The notes: generated from the letters alone by a model not told the origin. A DNA stretch of 64,000 nt from Pseudomonas rhodesiae (GCF_007858255.1 NZ_VFEU01000008.1:175323-239322); one strand, 5' to 3'. Positions 35,669 to 44,915 are shown, counted from the first letter of the stretch. Numbers and translations: made by a program.

Positions 35669-36085
35669 CGTGCGCGGGAGCGCGACGTTGATGGCGCTTC
35701 CACAATTCGAGTTTCACTCGAGATTCTTTCCGCTCCTGTGATTACGAAAAGGTCAGCCGGGAAAGGCAAACGTGCATGAAAAGCACGTTAAATCGAGACA
35801 TTGAACTCAAAATTGCGGAAAACCATCTTGGATGATGAATGGCTGATCGCTCATACCAACTTACGGTTGCTGAGTCATACTGACTAAAAATCAGAACAAG
35901 AAAAGGTGCAACCTGGAAATCAGTTACTCGCCTTGGAGCAATTAATTAAGACTAAACTGGTAGAAATAACGAAAATCGGTAACGCATTTTTTCTTACTGA
36001 AAAATGCCATAAAGTAAAATAAGGAAGCCTAAAAAAATCAATGAGTTACATCATCGCATTTTCTTGGGCCTCTTAAGTAACCCTT
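35669..36085. other. Right-end non-coding segment of the island
   Basis: About 420 bp with no gene, AT-rich towards the junction. It probably includes the right recombinase-binding end. Confidence 0.5.
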
Positions 36086-36126
36086 GCGTTACGAGTGCGC
36101 TGCTCTACCGGCTGAGCTACACGGGC
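36086..36126 (-). pseudogene. 5' half of chromosomal tRNA-Thr(CGT), broken in the anticodon arm
   Basis: Read on the minus strand: GCCCGTG acceptor strand, the D-arm GCTCAGCCGGTAGAGC, the anticodon 5' strand GCGCA and the loop CTCGTAA with anticodon CGT. After that the sequence becomes CGCAAGGGTTAC and no T-arm or 3' acceptor follows, so the tRNA cannot mature. The missing part lies at 11753-11784. In other pseudomonads an intact tRNA-Thr sits between nadC and pilA, which supports this as the insertion site. Confidence 0.85.
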
Positions 36127-36174
36127 GGTGGACTAAAGCTAGCACCGCATCCGGCGTCCGGCAACTCGCGGCCT

Positions 36175-37575
36175 TCAGCGGGCGATAACACCCTGCGCCC
36201 AGAAACGCGGTTGCAGGTAGCTGCCCAGGGTGTCGAGGTACTGTCGCTGGGCCTGCTTGATATGGGGCACATCGCGCAGCGCGACAAATACCAGCAATGC
36301 AATGGCCAACGCGCTCAACAACTTCCATGCGCGCCAGGCCAACGGCCATGACGCCGTTACAGGTGTGCGCCAAGGGTGCAGCGCCATCAGCCAGCCCACT
36401 ACCAGCGCGAGCCAAACCTGGGACGTGGGCATCACCAGCACACCGTCGACCATGGACTGCGTCAGCGCACCGACCAACGCCGCGAACAGACATAAGCGCA
36501 GTAGATCCGCACGCTCGCTGAACTGCGCGCGCTCACGCAGCACGACAATCGTGGCCCAGCCACTGCGCGCCGCCAAAAACGCCACGCACAATGTCGACGG
36601 CACGCCCCATTCGCTGGCCCACTGCAAAACAGCCTGATGCGGATGGGCAGCAACTTTGTTGGCAATATCGGCAAAGTGCATCGGTCCGAAGCCTAACCAT
36701 GGCCGCTCAGTCAGCATGTGCCAACCCTGCCACCAGATCGGGCCGCGCCCCGACAGCGAAGTGGTGAGGCGGTCGCTGGCGTCATTGGAGGTGTCGATTC
36801 CCAGATAGGTCGCCAGCACCGTAAACAGCAGCCAGTAGATCCACAAGCCGCTCAGCATCCCCGCCAATTGCCAACCCAACCAACGCCGCCCCCATGGCCC
36901 GATCAGTGCCACGACCATGCCCGCCACCGCCATGCCGAGCCAGGTGCCGCGTGTACCGCCGCTGATCGCGATCAACCACCAGGCGCATAGCAACGCAAAT
37001 GCCATCCCCCGCAATGAGCGAGAGACTGTGGGTAACAGCAAAGGCAACGCCAACAGCGGCAGCGTGAATGTCTGAAACTGGCCATAAAAGCGCTTGTTGG
37101 AAAAGCTGGATAACAGCAGATCAGGGTTCATCGTGTGCCCGCCGCTGGCGAACGCAAGCACGCCGGCGTACAGGTACTGGAGGGTTTTGATCAGGCACAG
37201 CAACACCACGATCAGCAGCAGCACACGATCCAAAGGCTCGCCGCCGTAACGGCGCAGCGATGCAAAAGCTAACGCGATTGCCGCGCTGCTGACGAACAGC
37301 GCCATCTCGGTCAGCGCCCAAAGCGGCTGATGGGCCAGCAGCGAAGACGCCAGGCCCAATCCCACGATGAGCGCCAGCCCCCATGCCGTCTGGCGATCCA
37401 CCCAGGGCTCGGTCGGGGTAATCGAGCTTCCGTACAGCACCGCACAAAACCCGATGGCAATCTGCATGACCCGCTGTAGATCGTGCCCACTGAACGGTGC
37501 ACAAATCCCCACCACCAACAGGCACACCGTCACCACCAGGAAAATACTGCCGCGCAGCTGTACGGATAACACCAT
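36175..37575 (-). CDS. Wzy/WaaL-type O-antigen ligase-like protein (TfpO/PglL type)
   Basis: A 466-residue inner-membrane protein with about ten to twelve hydrophobic helices. The periplasmic loop after residue 260 includes SGRGPIWWQGWHML and the HPHQ motif near residue 314, characteristic of the O-antigen ligase and oligosaccharyltransferase superfamily. It lies immediately after pilA, where P. aeruginosa strains with glycosylated pilins carry tfpO. Glycosylation of the pilin or another surface substrate is therefore likely. The adjacent pilin lacks the C-terminal serine used by TfpO, so the acceptor site must differ. Confidence 0.8.
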   Translation of the reverse strand: MVLSVQLRGSIFLVVTVCLLVVGICAPFSGHDLQRVMQIAIGFCAVLYGSSITPTEPWVDRQTAWGLALIVGLGLASSLLAHQPLWALTEMALFVSSAAIALAFASLRRYGGEPLDRVLLLIVVLLCLIKTLQYLYAGVLAFASGGHTMNPDLLLSSFSNKRFYGQFQTFTLPLLALPLLLPTVSRSLRGMAFALLCAWWLIAISGGTRGTWLGMAVAGMVVALIGPWGRRWLGWQLAGMLSGLWIYWLLFTVLATYLGIDTSNDASDRLTTSLSGRGPIWWQGWHMLTERPWLGFGPMHFADIANKVAAHPHQAVLQWASEWGVPSTLCVAFLAARSGWATIVVLRERAQFSERADLLRLCLFAALVGALTQSMVDGVLVMPTSQVWLALVVGWLMALHPWRTPVTASWPLAWRAWKLLSALAIALLVFVALRDVPHIKQAQRQYLDTLGSYLQPRFWAQGVIAR

Positions 37576-37610
37576 CGGTTACCTCAACGTCCTTGTGGGT
37601 ACAGGCACCG

Positions 37611-38024
37611 CTAAGCGCCGCCGGCGCCGCAGCCCTTGCCGGCGTATTTGGCCTCGGCCGTGGTGGTGCAGGTCCAGCCGCTGGTGGCGTTGCGTGTCAG
37701 CACAATGCTCTTGCCCAGTACGGGCGCCGGTGCATCGAGGATCTCGCAACGGATATCGCCCGCGCCCGTTGCAACGTCCCCTGTCACCTCGATTTTGCAA
37801 TTGGCGGTAGGGCTGGTGCCGCCGATCAATGCCAGGGTAGGTACGGTGCCCTGATTGAGGGTGTCTTCGTACCCGGCCTTCAATGCGCTGATTTCAGCCA
37901 GGCCGGCGGTGAACTTGGCCTTGGCCTGATGGGTGGTGTACATGGGCAGGCCAATGGTGGCCAAAATGCCGATGATTGCCACGACGATCAACAGCTCGAT
38001 CAAGGTAAAACCTTTCTGACGCAT
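37611..38024 (-). CDS. pilA: Type IV major pilin
   Basis: A 137-residue prepilin. The leader MRQKG is very short, cleaved before FTLIELLIVVAIIGILATI, the conserved hydrophobic N-terminal helix with Glu5. The C-terminal disulfide pair (CTTTAEAKYAGKGC) marks the D-region. I prefer the ATG at 38024; a GTG three codons upstream is possible. The protein ends GAGGA, without the terminal serine of glycosylated P. aeruginosa pilins. It is divergent from pilC, with the ligase gene 35 nt downstream. Confidence 0.92.
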   Translation of the reverse strand: MRQKGFTLIELLIVVAIIGILATIGLPMYTTHQAKAKFTAGLAEISALKAGYEDTLNQGTVPTLALIGGTSPTANCKIEVTGDVATGAGDIRCEILDAPAPVLGKSIVLTRNATSGWTCTTTAEAKYAGKGCGAGGA

Positions 38025-38227
38025 CACTCTCACTCTCCAGAATAGAACTCATGACAAGGCGCTTCCTGCGCCCCGCGTTGTGCAGCGGCGCCAGTGTACT
38101 CATCCGCCGGTGGTCAATCGCCTGCATGACGCACATTCTGACATTTTATCCACCACCACAGCCTGCCCGACTTCAACCCGTGACTAAGCTTTGAAAAACT
38201 TCAACGACCTGCGCGCGGAACCGTGAC

Positions 38228-39436
38228 ATGAACAACGCTGTAACGCTTTACACCTGGGAAGGCATCAACCGCAAAGGCCGCAAGGTGTCCGGCCAAAGCA
38301 CCGGACGCAGCCCTGCCGTGGTCAAGGCGCACCTGCGCCAACAAGGCATCCGCCCCGGCCGTGTGCGCAAGTCAATCCCACGGCTGCCAGGCCTGGCCGC
38401 GCCGATTAAAGCCGCCGACATAACCTTGCTCACCCGCCAGTTGGCCACGTTGCTGAAGGCCGGTATTCCCCTGCTGCAAGCCTTCGATCTGATCAGCGAA
38501 GGTGTCGAGAAGCCGCCTGTGGGTGAACTGCTGCAAAGCCTGAGACAACAGGTCGCCGCCGGCACAAATCTGACTGAAGCGTTACGCAATCACCCGCGTT
38601 ATTTCGATGAGCTGTACTGCCATTTGGTAGCGGCCGGCGAACAGGCCGGCGCGCTTGAGACGCTGCTGGAGCGCCTGGCGGTTCATCGCGAAAAGAGCGA
38701 GCAGCTCAAAGCCAGGATCAAAAAAGCCATGACCTACCCCATCGCGGTCGTAGTCGTGGCCGGGCTGGTCACTGGCGTGCTGCTGGTGCATGTGGTGCCG
38801 CAGTTCCAGAGCCTGTTCGCAGGAGTGGACGGTAAGCTGCCGGGCTTCACCCTCGCCGTTATCGCCCTGTCGGAGTTCATGCAACATGCCTGGTGGATCG
38901 TCGCGCTGGGGCTTGGTGTGGGGGTTATTGGCCTGCGTCAGGCATGTCGAAAATCGCCAATCTTTCGCCATTGGCTGGACGCCGGTTTGTTGAAAGCACC
39001 GCTGGCAGGCAAACTGCTGCAAAAATCGGCCGTGGCTCGCTACGCCCGTACGCTTTCAACCACCTTCGCGGCGGGGGTTCCGCTGGTGCAGGCCCTGGAT
39101 TCAGTGGCGGGTGCCGCGGGCTCCGCCCCCTACAAACAGGCAATCGAGCATATGCGTCGCGATGTTTCCACAGGTATGCCGTTGAATCACGCCATGGCCA
39201 CCAGTGGTCTGTTTCCAGGGATGGCGATTCAGATGACGGCAATCGGCGAAGAATCCGGCACGCTGGATTTCATGCTGGAAAAAGTCGCCAGCCACTACGA
39301 AACCGAAGTGGATAACCAGGTCGATCACCTCACCAGCCTGATGGAGCCGCTGATCATGGTCGTACTGGGAGGCATCGTCGGGGCGTTGGTCATTGCCATG
39401 TACTTACCGATCTTCCAACTGGGGAGCGCATTTTGA
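38228..39436 (+). CDS. pilC: Type IV pilus inner-membrane platform protein PilC
   Basis: A 402-residue GspF-family protein with two repeated cytoplasmic domains, each followed by membrane helices (about residues 175-195, 220-240 and 375-395). Motifs such as LTRQLATLLKAGIPLLQAF and its second copy YARTLSTTFAAGVPLVQAL are diagnostic. In P. aeruginosa pilB lies just upstream; here the 194-bp gap to pilA leaves no room for it. The stop overlaps the pilD start. Confidence 0.94.
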   Translation: MNNAVTLYTWEGINRKGRKVSGQSTGRSPAVVKAHLRQQGIRPGRVRKSIPRLPGLAAPIKAADITLLTRQLATLLKAGIPLLQAFDLISEGVEKPPVGELLQSLRQQVAAGTNLTEALRNHPRYFDELYCHLVAAGEQAGALETLLERLAVHREKSEQLKARIKKAMTYPIAVVVVAGLVTGVLLVHVVPQFQSLFAGVDGKLPGFTLAVIALSEFMQHAWWIVALGLGVGVIGLRQACRKSPIFRHWLDAGLLKAPLAGKLLQKSAVARYARTLSTTFAAGVPLVQALDSVAGAAGSAPYKQAIEHMRRDVSTGMPLNHAMATSGLFPGMAIQMTAIGEESGTLDFMLEKVASHYETEVDNQVDHLTSLMEPLIMVVLGGIVGALVIAMYLPIFQLGSAF

Positions 39437-40299
39437 TCCTACTGCTGAATGAATCCCCATGGGCCTTTGTCGCCCTGGCTTCGGTGCTGGGGCTGATCGT
39501 GGGCAGTTTCCTCAATGTGCTGGTGTGGCGCCTGCCGAAGATGCTTGCACGGGAGTGGCGTGCCCAGGCCCATGAAGTACTTGGCTTGCCGGCCGAACCC
39601 GTCGGGCCGACCTACAACCTGATGCGCCCAAATTCCTGCTGCCCTCAGTGCGATCATGGGATCCGCCCCTGGGAAAATATTCCGCTGCTCAGCTATTTGA
39701 TCCTCAAGGGCCGCTGCGCTCACTGCAAGGCAAGGATCAGCCTGCGCTATCCATTCACCGAACTTGCCTGCGGATTGTTGTCGGTGATCGTGGCCTGGCA
39801 CTTTGGCGTTGGTTGGCAGGCCGGGGCAGTATTGCTGCTGACTTGGGGCTTGCTGGCGATGAGCCTGATCGACGCCGACCACCAGTTACTGCCGGATGTG
39901 CTGGTGCTGCCGCTTATGTGGCTGGGTCTGATCGTCAACAGCTTTGCACTGCTGGTGCCGTTGTCCGACGCCGTATGGGGAGCGGTGGCCGGATACATGA
40001 GCCTATGGTCGGTGTTCTGGCTGTTCAAGTTGATCACTGGCAAGGACGGCATGGGCTACGGCGACTTCAAACTCCTGGCCCTGCTCGGGGCCTGGGGCGG
40101 TTGGCAAATCGTGCCGATGACCCTCTTGATGGCGTCACTGGTTGGGGTATTTGCCGGGTTGATACTGATGCGCGTGCGCAAGGCCCAGGTGTCCACGCCA
40201 ATGCCATTTGGGCCCTATCTGGCGATTGCCGGCTGGATTGCATTGCTCTGGGGTGGTCAAATAACCGACTTCTATTTGCAGTCTGTCGGTTTCCAATGA
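39433..40299 (+). CDS. pilD: Prepilin peptidase/N-methyltransferase
   Basis: A 288-residue integral membrane enzyme that cleaves and N-methylates type IV prepilins and type II secretion pseudopilins. The zinc-binding CPQC and CAHC pairs are at about 72-100. The catalytic aspartates lie in [11 protein letters not shown] and in GYGDFK (GxGD). A TTG start overlaps the pilC stop and is preceded by GGGGAG at a suitable distance; no ATG fits. The stop overlaps coaE (ATGA). Confidence 0.94.
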   Translation: MILLLNESPWAFVALASVLGLIVGSFLNVLVWRLPKMLAREWRAQAHEVLGLPAEPVGPTYNLMRPNSCCPQCDHGIRPWENIPLLSYLILKGRCAHCKARISLRYPFTELACGLLSVIVAWHFGVGWQAGAVLLLTWGLLAMSLIDADHQLLPDVLVLPLMWLGLIVNSFALLVPLSDAVWGAVAGYMSLWSVFWLFKLITGKDGMGYGDFKLLALLGAWGGWQIVPMTLLMASLVGVFAGLILMRVRKAQVSTPMPFGPYLAIAGWIALLWGGQITDFYLQSVGFQ

Positions 40300-40922
40300 G
40301 CACTTCTTCTGTTCCAACCCCCTGGATACTCGGCCTGACCGGCGGCATCGGCAGTGGCAAAAGCGCGGCAGCCCAACACTTTATCGATCTCGGAATCGAT
40401 GCGGTGGACGCCGACCACGCCGCACGCTGGGTGGTCGAGCCAGGCCGTCCCGCGCTGGCGCGCATCGCCGAGCACTTTGGCGATCGCGTGCTGTTGCCCG
40501 ACGGCCAATTGGACCGTAGCGCACTGCGCAAACTGATCTTTGAAGTGCCGGAGGAACGCCGCTGGCTTGAAGCGCTGTTGCATCCTTTGATTGCCGAAGA
40601 AATTCGCAGCCACCTGGCACGGGCGCGCTCGCCTTACGCGATTCTGGTGTCACCGCTGCTGATCGAGTCTGGTCAGTACAGCATGACCCAACGCATTCTG
40701 GTGATCGACGTGCCGCAATCGCTGCAAATTGAGCGTACCCTGCAGCGCGACGGCATCAGCGAGCAGCAGGTGCAGGCCATTCTTAAGGCCCAATCCAGCC
40801 GCGAAGACCGCCTGAACCATGCCGACGACGTACTGGTCAATGACAGAGACCTCGCCTGGCTGCACAGCGAAGTCGAGCGACTGCACCACTTTTACCTTAC
40901 TTTGCGTGGAGGCCGATCATGA
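40296..40922 (+). CDS. coaE: Dephospho-CoA kinase
   Basis: Last step of coenzyme A synthesis (phosphorylation of dephospho-CoA). The P-loop [11 protein letters not shown] is at the N-terminus, followed by [10 protein letters not shown]; the lid region and the terminal DVLVNDRDL are typical. 208 residues. The ATG overlaps the pilD stop and the gene ends overlapping yacG, so pilC-pilD-coaE-yacG form one coupled operon. Confidence 0.95.
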   Translation: MSTSSVPTPWILGLTGGIGSGKSAAAQHFIDLGIDAVDADHAARWVVEPGRPALARIAEHFGDRVLLPDGQLDRSALRKLIFEVPEERRWLEALLHPLIAEEIRSHLARARSPYAILVSPLLIESGQYSMTQRILVIDVPQSLQIERTLQRDGISEQQVQAILKAQSSREDRLNHADDVLVNDRDLAWLHSEVERLHHFYLTLRGGRS

Positions 40923-41119
40923 GCCAACCCTTGACCGTCGACTGCCCAACCTGCGGCGCACCCGTGGAATGGAAAGCGACCAACCCCAACCGGCCATTCT
41001 GCTCGGACCGTTGCAAATTGATCGACCTGGGGGCCTGGGCCGCCGAAGAACACAATATCCCCGTGGCCCCGGATGCAGAAGACGAACTGTTCTCCGAAGA
41101 CCTCCCACCCCGCCACTAA
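40919..41119 (+). CDS. yacG: DNA gyrase inhibitor YacG
   Basis: A 66-residue zinc protein that binds gyrase. The four cysteines CPTCGAP and FCSDRC form its zinc finger; the rest is an acidic tail. Translationally coupled to coaE (ATGA). Its end overlaps the convergent small gene by 4 nt. Confidence 0.93.
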   Translation: MSQPLTVDCPTCGAPVEWKATNPNRPFCSDRCKLIDLGAWAAEEHNIPVAPDAEDELFSEDLPPRH

Positions 41120-41331
41120 GGGCGCATAAAGGCGTATTCCTGCTGGTCGTCGAGGTTTTCTGCCAGGTACTGCAGCTCGTCGGCCAGGTCTTCGAAACTG
41201 CGCACGCCCTTGCTTTGCTGCACGACGGCGCTCAGCATGGCGCGCAGGGTCAGGCCCGGATCGAAACCGATCTCCTGTGCCGCGTCCTGGCTTCTGCGAA
41301 GTTCCTGCCGTGCCCACTCATACACACTCAT
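41116..41331 (-). CDS. Conserved small Pseudomonas protein (PA4531 position)
   Basis: A 71-residue helical acidic protein starting [20 protein letters not shown]. It sits where PA4531 lies in P. aeruginosa. Function unknown. A much longer open frame through this site (to 42015) is a shadow of the permease gene, so I keep only the part with its own ATG. Confidence 0.65.
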   Translation of the reverse strand: MSVYEWARQELRRSQDAAQEIGFDPGLTLRAMLSAVVQQSKGVRSFEDLADELQYLAENLDDQQEYAFMRP

Positions 41332-41396
41332 GATCCGCACTCCTGGAAAATTTCCCAGAGCATGGGCCTGCCGTGACACAGGGTGTTTGATTTGGA

Positions 41397-42086
41397 TCAA
41401 CGCAGCGAATCGTCGTCCTTCCAGGGCGCCGAGAGGTAGCGTGTGCGATTGAAGGTTTCCAGCCATTCCGGACAAAACACCACCAGAGCGCTGATCACCG
41501 TGCCATTGATAAAGGCTTCGGGGAAGATGATCAGCCACAGATAACCGATGAAGTCTTCCAACCATTCCGGCATGGCGAAAAGACCGTCGAACCACAACAG
41601 CCCCAGCCCCAGTAGTAGGCACGCCAATGCCGCCAGCGCTGCTGCCAAAAACCCTGAACAGAAGATATACACAAACGGATTGCGCGGCTGCGCGCGCTCT
41701 ACCCGCAGTGCGACGCCTTCCGTGATCAGTACCGGCAGCACAATCAACAAAAGACCATTGATGCCAATGGCGGCCAGGTCTTGACGGCCCAGCATCATCA
41801 GACCCAGTTGTGCGACAAAACCACCGACAATCGCCAGCGGCCAATCCAGCAGTAGGGTTACGGCTGTCATGCCAATGAAGTGATAGGAAACGCCGGTATC
41901 GAAATCGCGCCGGACCAACCACAGCATAAACAGAGCAAACACGGTGCCGAACAGCAAATGCTGGCGCCGTCGGTCGGCAAACAACTCGACCCACGGCGAA
42001 CGCAGCACCGCCCACGCCAGCACCGGCGCATACAGTAGCCAGCCGATGCCAAGGGTGGGCGCTGTCAGCACGCCGGCGCTGATCAC
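41397..42086 (-). CDS. CbiM-like energy-coupling factor permease
   Basis: A 229-residue membrane protein with about six hydrophobic segments, resembling the CbiM/NikM substrate-specific components of metal ECF transporters (HFIGMTAVTLLL, INGLLLIVLPVLITEG, IIFPEAFINGT). No ATPase or transmembrane CbiQ partner is adjacent, so the substrate and energisation are unclear. It overlaps the upstream thioredoxin-like gene by 4 nt. Confidence 0.7.
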   Translation of the reverse strand: MISAGVLTAPTLGIGWLLYAPVLAWAVLRSPWVELFADRRRQHLLFGTVFALFMLWLVRRDFDTGVSYHFIGMTAVTLLLDWPLAIVGGFVAQLGLMMLGRQDLAAIGINGLLLIVLPVLITEGVALRVERAQPRNPFVYIFCSGFLAAALAALACLLLGLGLLWFDGLFAMPEWLEDFIGYLWLIIFPEAFINGTVISALVVFCPEWLETFNRTRYLSAPWKDDDSLR

Positions 42087-42550
42087 GGTTTCACCTGCTC
42101 CAGGGCCTGGCGCAGTTCAGCCGCGGAGCCGTATTCATACTGCGCAATCAACTTGCCGCTCTCCAATTGCAGCCACAGCACTTTGTCCACCGCTCCCGGG
42201 TAGCGCGGTGCGATGCGCGCATCCCGGTCCAGCATGACCCGGTAGCTGTAGGACTGCATGGCAGGTACCGCGAACAGTTTGGCGACCAATCGCGGCATGC
42301 GCTGAATGTCGGCGACAAATACCCCGTGACGGGCCTCCAGATAGCCCTTGGGCTGACCTTGCAGCGCGCCGTCGACGATTTTGGCGGCGTCCATGCTGCG
42401 GGCCACCAACAAGATTTGCGCCTGGTCATCCAGGGTATAGGCCTGATCGAACTGATCCAACAGTGTCCAAGGCGCGAGGCGCTCGCCGACTTCGACGGCC
42501 TGGGCCCATAACGGCAAAAGACTCAGGAACAGCACTACGAATAACTTCAC
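42083..42550 (-). CDS. Exported thioredoxin-fold-like protein
   Basis: A 155-residue protein with a clear signal peptide (MKLFVVLFLSLLPLWAQA, cleavage after AQA). The mature part looks like a peroxiredoxin/thioredoxin-type fold but has no CxxC pair, so redox activity is doubtful. Orthologues are often mislabelled FAD/FMN dehydrogenase; I see no flavin motif. Coupled to the CbiM-like gene. Confidence 0.65.
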   Translation of the reverse strand: MKLFVVLFLSLLPLWAQAVEVGERLAPWTLLDQFDQAYTLDDQAQILLVARSMDAAKIVDGALQGQPKGYLEARHGVFVADIQRMPRLVAKLFAVPAMQSYSYRVMLDRDARIAPRYPGAVDKVLWLQLESGKLIAQYEYGSAAELRQALEQVKP

Positions 42551-42652
42551 TGCGCACTCCTCATGCTCGCTTGATCGATAGAGCCGCCAGTCTACACCGA
42601 CCTTTTGCAGCGGGACTTCCTGTGGTCATCATTTGAACGCTAAGCTGCAAGC

Positions 42653-43282
42653 ATGGATGACTCAGATTACTTGCGCCTGCTCACCGTAGCGGCCGAACAA
42701 GCCAATGCTTTCCTGTCCAATGCCCGCAAATGGGAGCGTGAGCGTTGGGTGTGCCAGCGCCTGTTGCAAGGCCTGAATGTGCCCTATCGCGCCGAAGAGT
42801 TCCACGCCGCCGGGCAAGAGCCGCCGGACGTGCTGTTTCGGGATGCGAGCTTCGAAGTGTTCTTCGTACTGGACGAGGGGCGGCGCCTGAACGACGAATG
42901 GCGCGATGAGTTACTGCGTCGACGCAGCGCGTTTTCCCTGAGCCAACTGGTGCGCCGCGAAGCCAAGCCACGGCGCATTCCCGCCCATGAGTTCCTGTTG
43001 CGCCTGGCGCCGACGCTGCGCAAAAAGGCGCATAACTACAAAGAGCGCGGGATGGATTTGGGCGAATTGGATATCGTCGCCTTCGCCAGCCTCAAGCGCG
43101 AAGTGCTTGACCTTAATAGTCACTTCCCACCGCCGACCGAATACCTGCGCCAAGGCTGGCGCTCGCTGTCGCTGGTGGGGCCGACCTTTGCCCGAGTGCT
43201 GTTCGCGCACCCCGATGCGCCGGATTTCTTGCGCAACAATCTGGGCCGCAGCATAGTGTTCGACGTGGGCATCAGCCTCTGA
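42653..43282 (+). CDS. DUF1780 family protein
   Basis: A 209-residue soluble protein conserved in pseudomonads at this locus (PA4534 position). The fold is related to endonuclease-like structures, but no catalytic triad can be asserted from the sequence. Motifs visible include PPDVLFRDASFEVFFVLDEGRR and the central RRxSAFSLSQLVRRE. Divergent from the exported protein gene. Confidence 0.8.
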   Translation: MDDSDYLRLLTVAAEQANAFLSNARKWERERWVCQRLLQGLNVPYRAEEFHAAGQEPPDVLFRDASFEVFFVLDEGRRLNDEWRDELLRRRSAFSLSQLVRREAKPRRIPAHEFLLRLAPTLRKKAHNYKERGMDLGELDIVAFASLKREVLDLNSHFPPPTEYLRQGWRSLSLVGPTFARVLFAHPDAPDFLRNNLGRSIVFDVGISL

Positions 43283-43335
43283 TCCCCGCCCTGTAACGTG
43301 GCGCCCCTTTGCAACGTCTACCTGACGAGGCCTTT

Positions 43336-43509
43336 ATGACCAGCCGCCTGAAACCCGAAGACCAACAACGTGTCGAAGAATATCTGCAACTCTCCCAGCA
43401 CAGAGTCGAGCGCAAGCCTTTCAGGCCCTGGCTGCTCCTCTGTGTGGTGCTGGTCGCAGTGATCGGGCTCGGGCTGCTGAGCCGTCTTTTGAGTTACCTG
43501 ACGCTATGA
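43336..43509 (+). CDS. DUF3094 family small membrane protein
   Basis: A 57-residue protein with a charged N-terminus (MTSRLKPEDQQRVEEYLQL) and one C-terminal membrane helix (WLLLCVVLVAVIGLGLL). The PA4535 equivalent. The ATG at 43336 fits the conserved start; the longer reading lacks support. Confidence 0.75.
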   Translation: MTSRLKPEDQQRVEEYLQLSQHRVERKPFRPWLLLCVVLVAVIGLGLLSRLLSYLTL

Positions 43510-43569
43510 GCTGCCTGGCGCTCGCGGGGGTAACCGCACCGATTTCTTTTAGCCTTGCGAGATATCCCC

Positions 43570-44868
43570 ATGACCCATCGTATTATTATCGTCGGCGGCG
43601 GCGCCGGCGGCCTGGAGTTGGCTACCCGCCTGGGTAAGACTCTGGGCAAGCGCGGTACCGCCAACATCACGTTGGTCGATACCAACCTGACCCATATCTG
43701 GAAACCCCTGCTGCATGAAGTGGCTGCCGGTTCTCTGAACTCTTCGGAAGATGAACTCAATTATGTCGCCCAGGCGAAATGGAACCACTTCGAGTTCCAG
43801 CTGGGGCGCATGAGCGGGCTCGACCGTGAGCAGCAGAAAATCCAACTGGCCGCCACCCTCGACGAAGAAGGCCGCGAATTGGTCCCTGCGCGCGTATTGG
43901 GCTATGACAGCCTGGTGATCGCCGTCGGCAGCACCACCAACGATTTCGGCACCGAAGGCGCGGCGCAACACTGCCTGTTCCTCGATACCCGCAAACAGGC
44001 CGAGCGCTTTCACCAACAATTGCTCAACCACTACCTGCGCGCCCATGCCGGGCAGACCGATGTGGTGGAAAAAATCAGCGTCGCCATCGTCGGCGCCGGT
44101 GCGACCGGTGTTGAGCTGGCCGCAGAACTGCATAACGCCGCCCATGAACTGGCGGCCTATGGCCTGGACCGGATCAAGCCAGAGAACATGCACATCACGT
44201 TGATCGAAGCCGGTCCACGAGTACTGCCCGCCCTGCCGGAGCGCATTGGCGGCCCGGTCCATAAAACCCTGGAAAAACTGGGAGTGACGGTGCTCACGAA
44301 TTCGGCGGTCAGCGAAGTAACGGCTGATGCGCTGATCACCAGCAGCGGCCAGGTGATTCCAGCCAGCCTGAAGGTGTGGGCTGCCGGGATTCGCGCGCCG
44401 GGTTTCCTCAAGGACATCGACGGCCTGGAAACCAATCGCATCAATCAACTCCAAGTGCTGCCGACGCTGCAAACCACCCACGACGAAAACATTTTCGCTT
44501 TCGGCGATTGCGCCGCCTGCCCGCAGCCGGGCACTGACCGTAACGTCCCGCCACGGGCCCAGGCCGCGCATCAGCAAGCGTCGCTGTTGGCCAAATCCCT
44601 CAAGCTTCGGATCGAAGGCAAACAATTGCCGACGTACAAGTACACCGACTACGGCTCGCTGATCTCGCTGTCGCGATTCTCGGCGGTGGGTAACCTGATG
44701 GGTAACCTGACCGGCAGTGTGATGCTGGAGGGCTGGCTGGCGCGGATGTTCTATGTATCGCTCTACCGTATGCACCAGATGGCGCTGTACGGCGTGTTTC
44801 GCACGGCAATGTTGATGTTGGGCAGCAGGATTGGACGCGGGACGGAGCCGAGGCTCAAGTTGCACTGA
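43570..44868 (+). CDS. ndh: Type II NADH dehydrogenase-like FAD oxidoreductase
   Basis: A 432-residue flavoprotein of the NDH-2 family, which passes electrons from NADH to quinone without pumping protons. The FAD-binding IIIVGGGAGGLELA is at the N-terminus, VAIVGAGATGVELA is the NADH-binding Rossmann motif near 175, and FAFGDCAACP completes the FAD site near 305. A C-terminal amphipathic or hydrophobic region mediates membrane association. The start is the ATG at 43570 (MTHRIIIVGG). Confidence 0.88.
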   Translation: MTHRIIIVGGGAGGLELATRLGKTLGKRGTANITLVDTNLTHIWKPLLHEVAAGSLNSSEDELNYVAQAKWNHFEFQLGRMSGLDREQQKIQLAATLDEEGRELVPARVLGYDSLVIAVGSTTNDFGTEGAAQHCLFLDTRKQAERFHQQLLNHYLRAHAGQTDVVEKISVAIVGAGATGVELAAELHNAAHELAAYGLDRIKPENMHITLIEAGPRVLPALPERIGGPVHKTLEKLGVTVLTNSAVSEVTADALITSSGQVIPASLKVWAAGIRAPGFLKDIDGLETNRINQLQVLPTLQTTHDENIFAFGDCAACPQPGTDRNVPPRAQAAHQQASLLAKSLKLRIEGKQLPTYKYTDYGSLISLSRFSAVGNLMGNLTGSVMLEGWLARMFYVSLYRMHQMALYGVFRTAMLMLGSRIGRGTEPRLKLH

Positions 44869-44878
44869 CAGTAAGGCC

Positions 44879-44915
44879 AGAGGGGGCTTGCTCGATATGA
44901 GAGCAAGCCCCCTCT
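44879..44915. terminator. Strong terminator after ndh
   Basis: AGAGGGGGCTTGCTC and GAGCAAGCCCCCTCT form a perfect 15-bp stem with a 7-nt loop, 11 nt past the ndh stop. Confidence 0.85.

Larger units (their letters stand above)
11785..36091. mobile_element. Defence island of about 24.3 kb integrated in the tRNA-Thr(CGT) anticodon arm
   Basis: The boundaries are drawn where tRNA-Thr sequence stops matching. On the plus strand the left junction reads CCTTC-TACCTG-CGAG and the right junction reads CCCTT-GCGTTA-CGAG. An unbroken gene would be expected to read CCTTC-GCATTA-CGAG. The interior is AT-richer than the backbone and contains a recombinase module, a tRNA and several defence operons. Loss of synteny is clean: nadC on one side, the pilA region on the other, as flank tRNA-Thr in other pseudomonads. 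Exact ends could differ by a few bases. Confidence 0.85.

Noticed and set aside
11785..36091. CRISPR array or prophage structural genes in the island
   Set aside because: I saw no regularly spaced repeats and no capsid, tail, terminase or lysis genes.
41332..42015. Extended minus-strand reading of the small PA4531-like gene
   Set aside because: The extension runs out of frame through the CbiM-like permease, which has its own consistent membrane-protein sequence.
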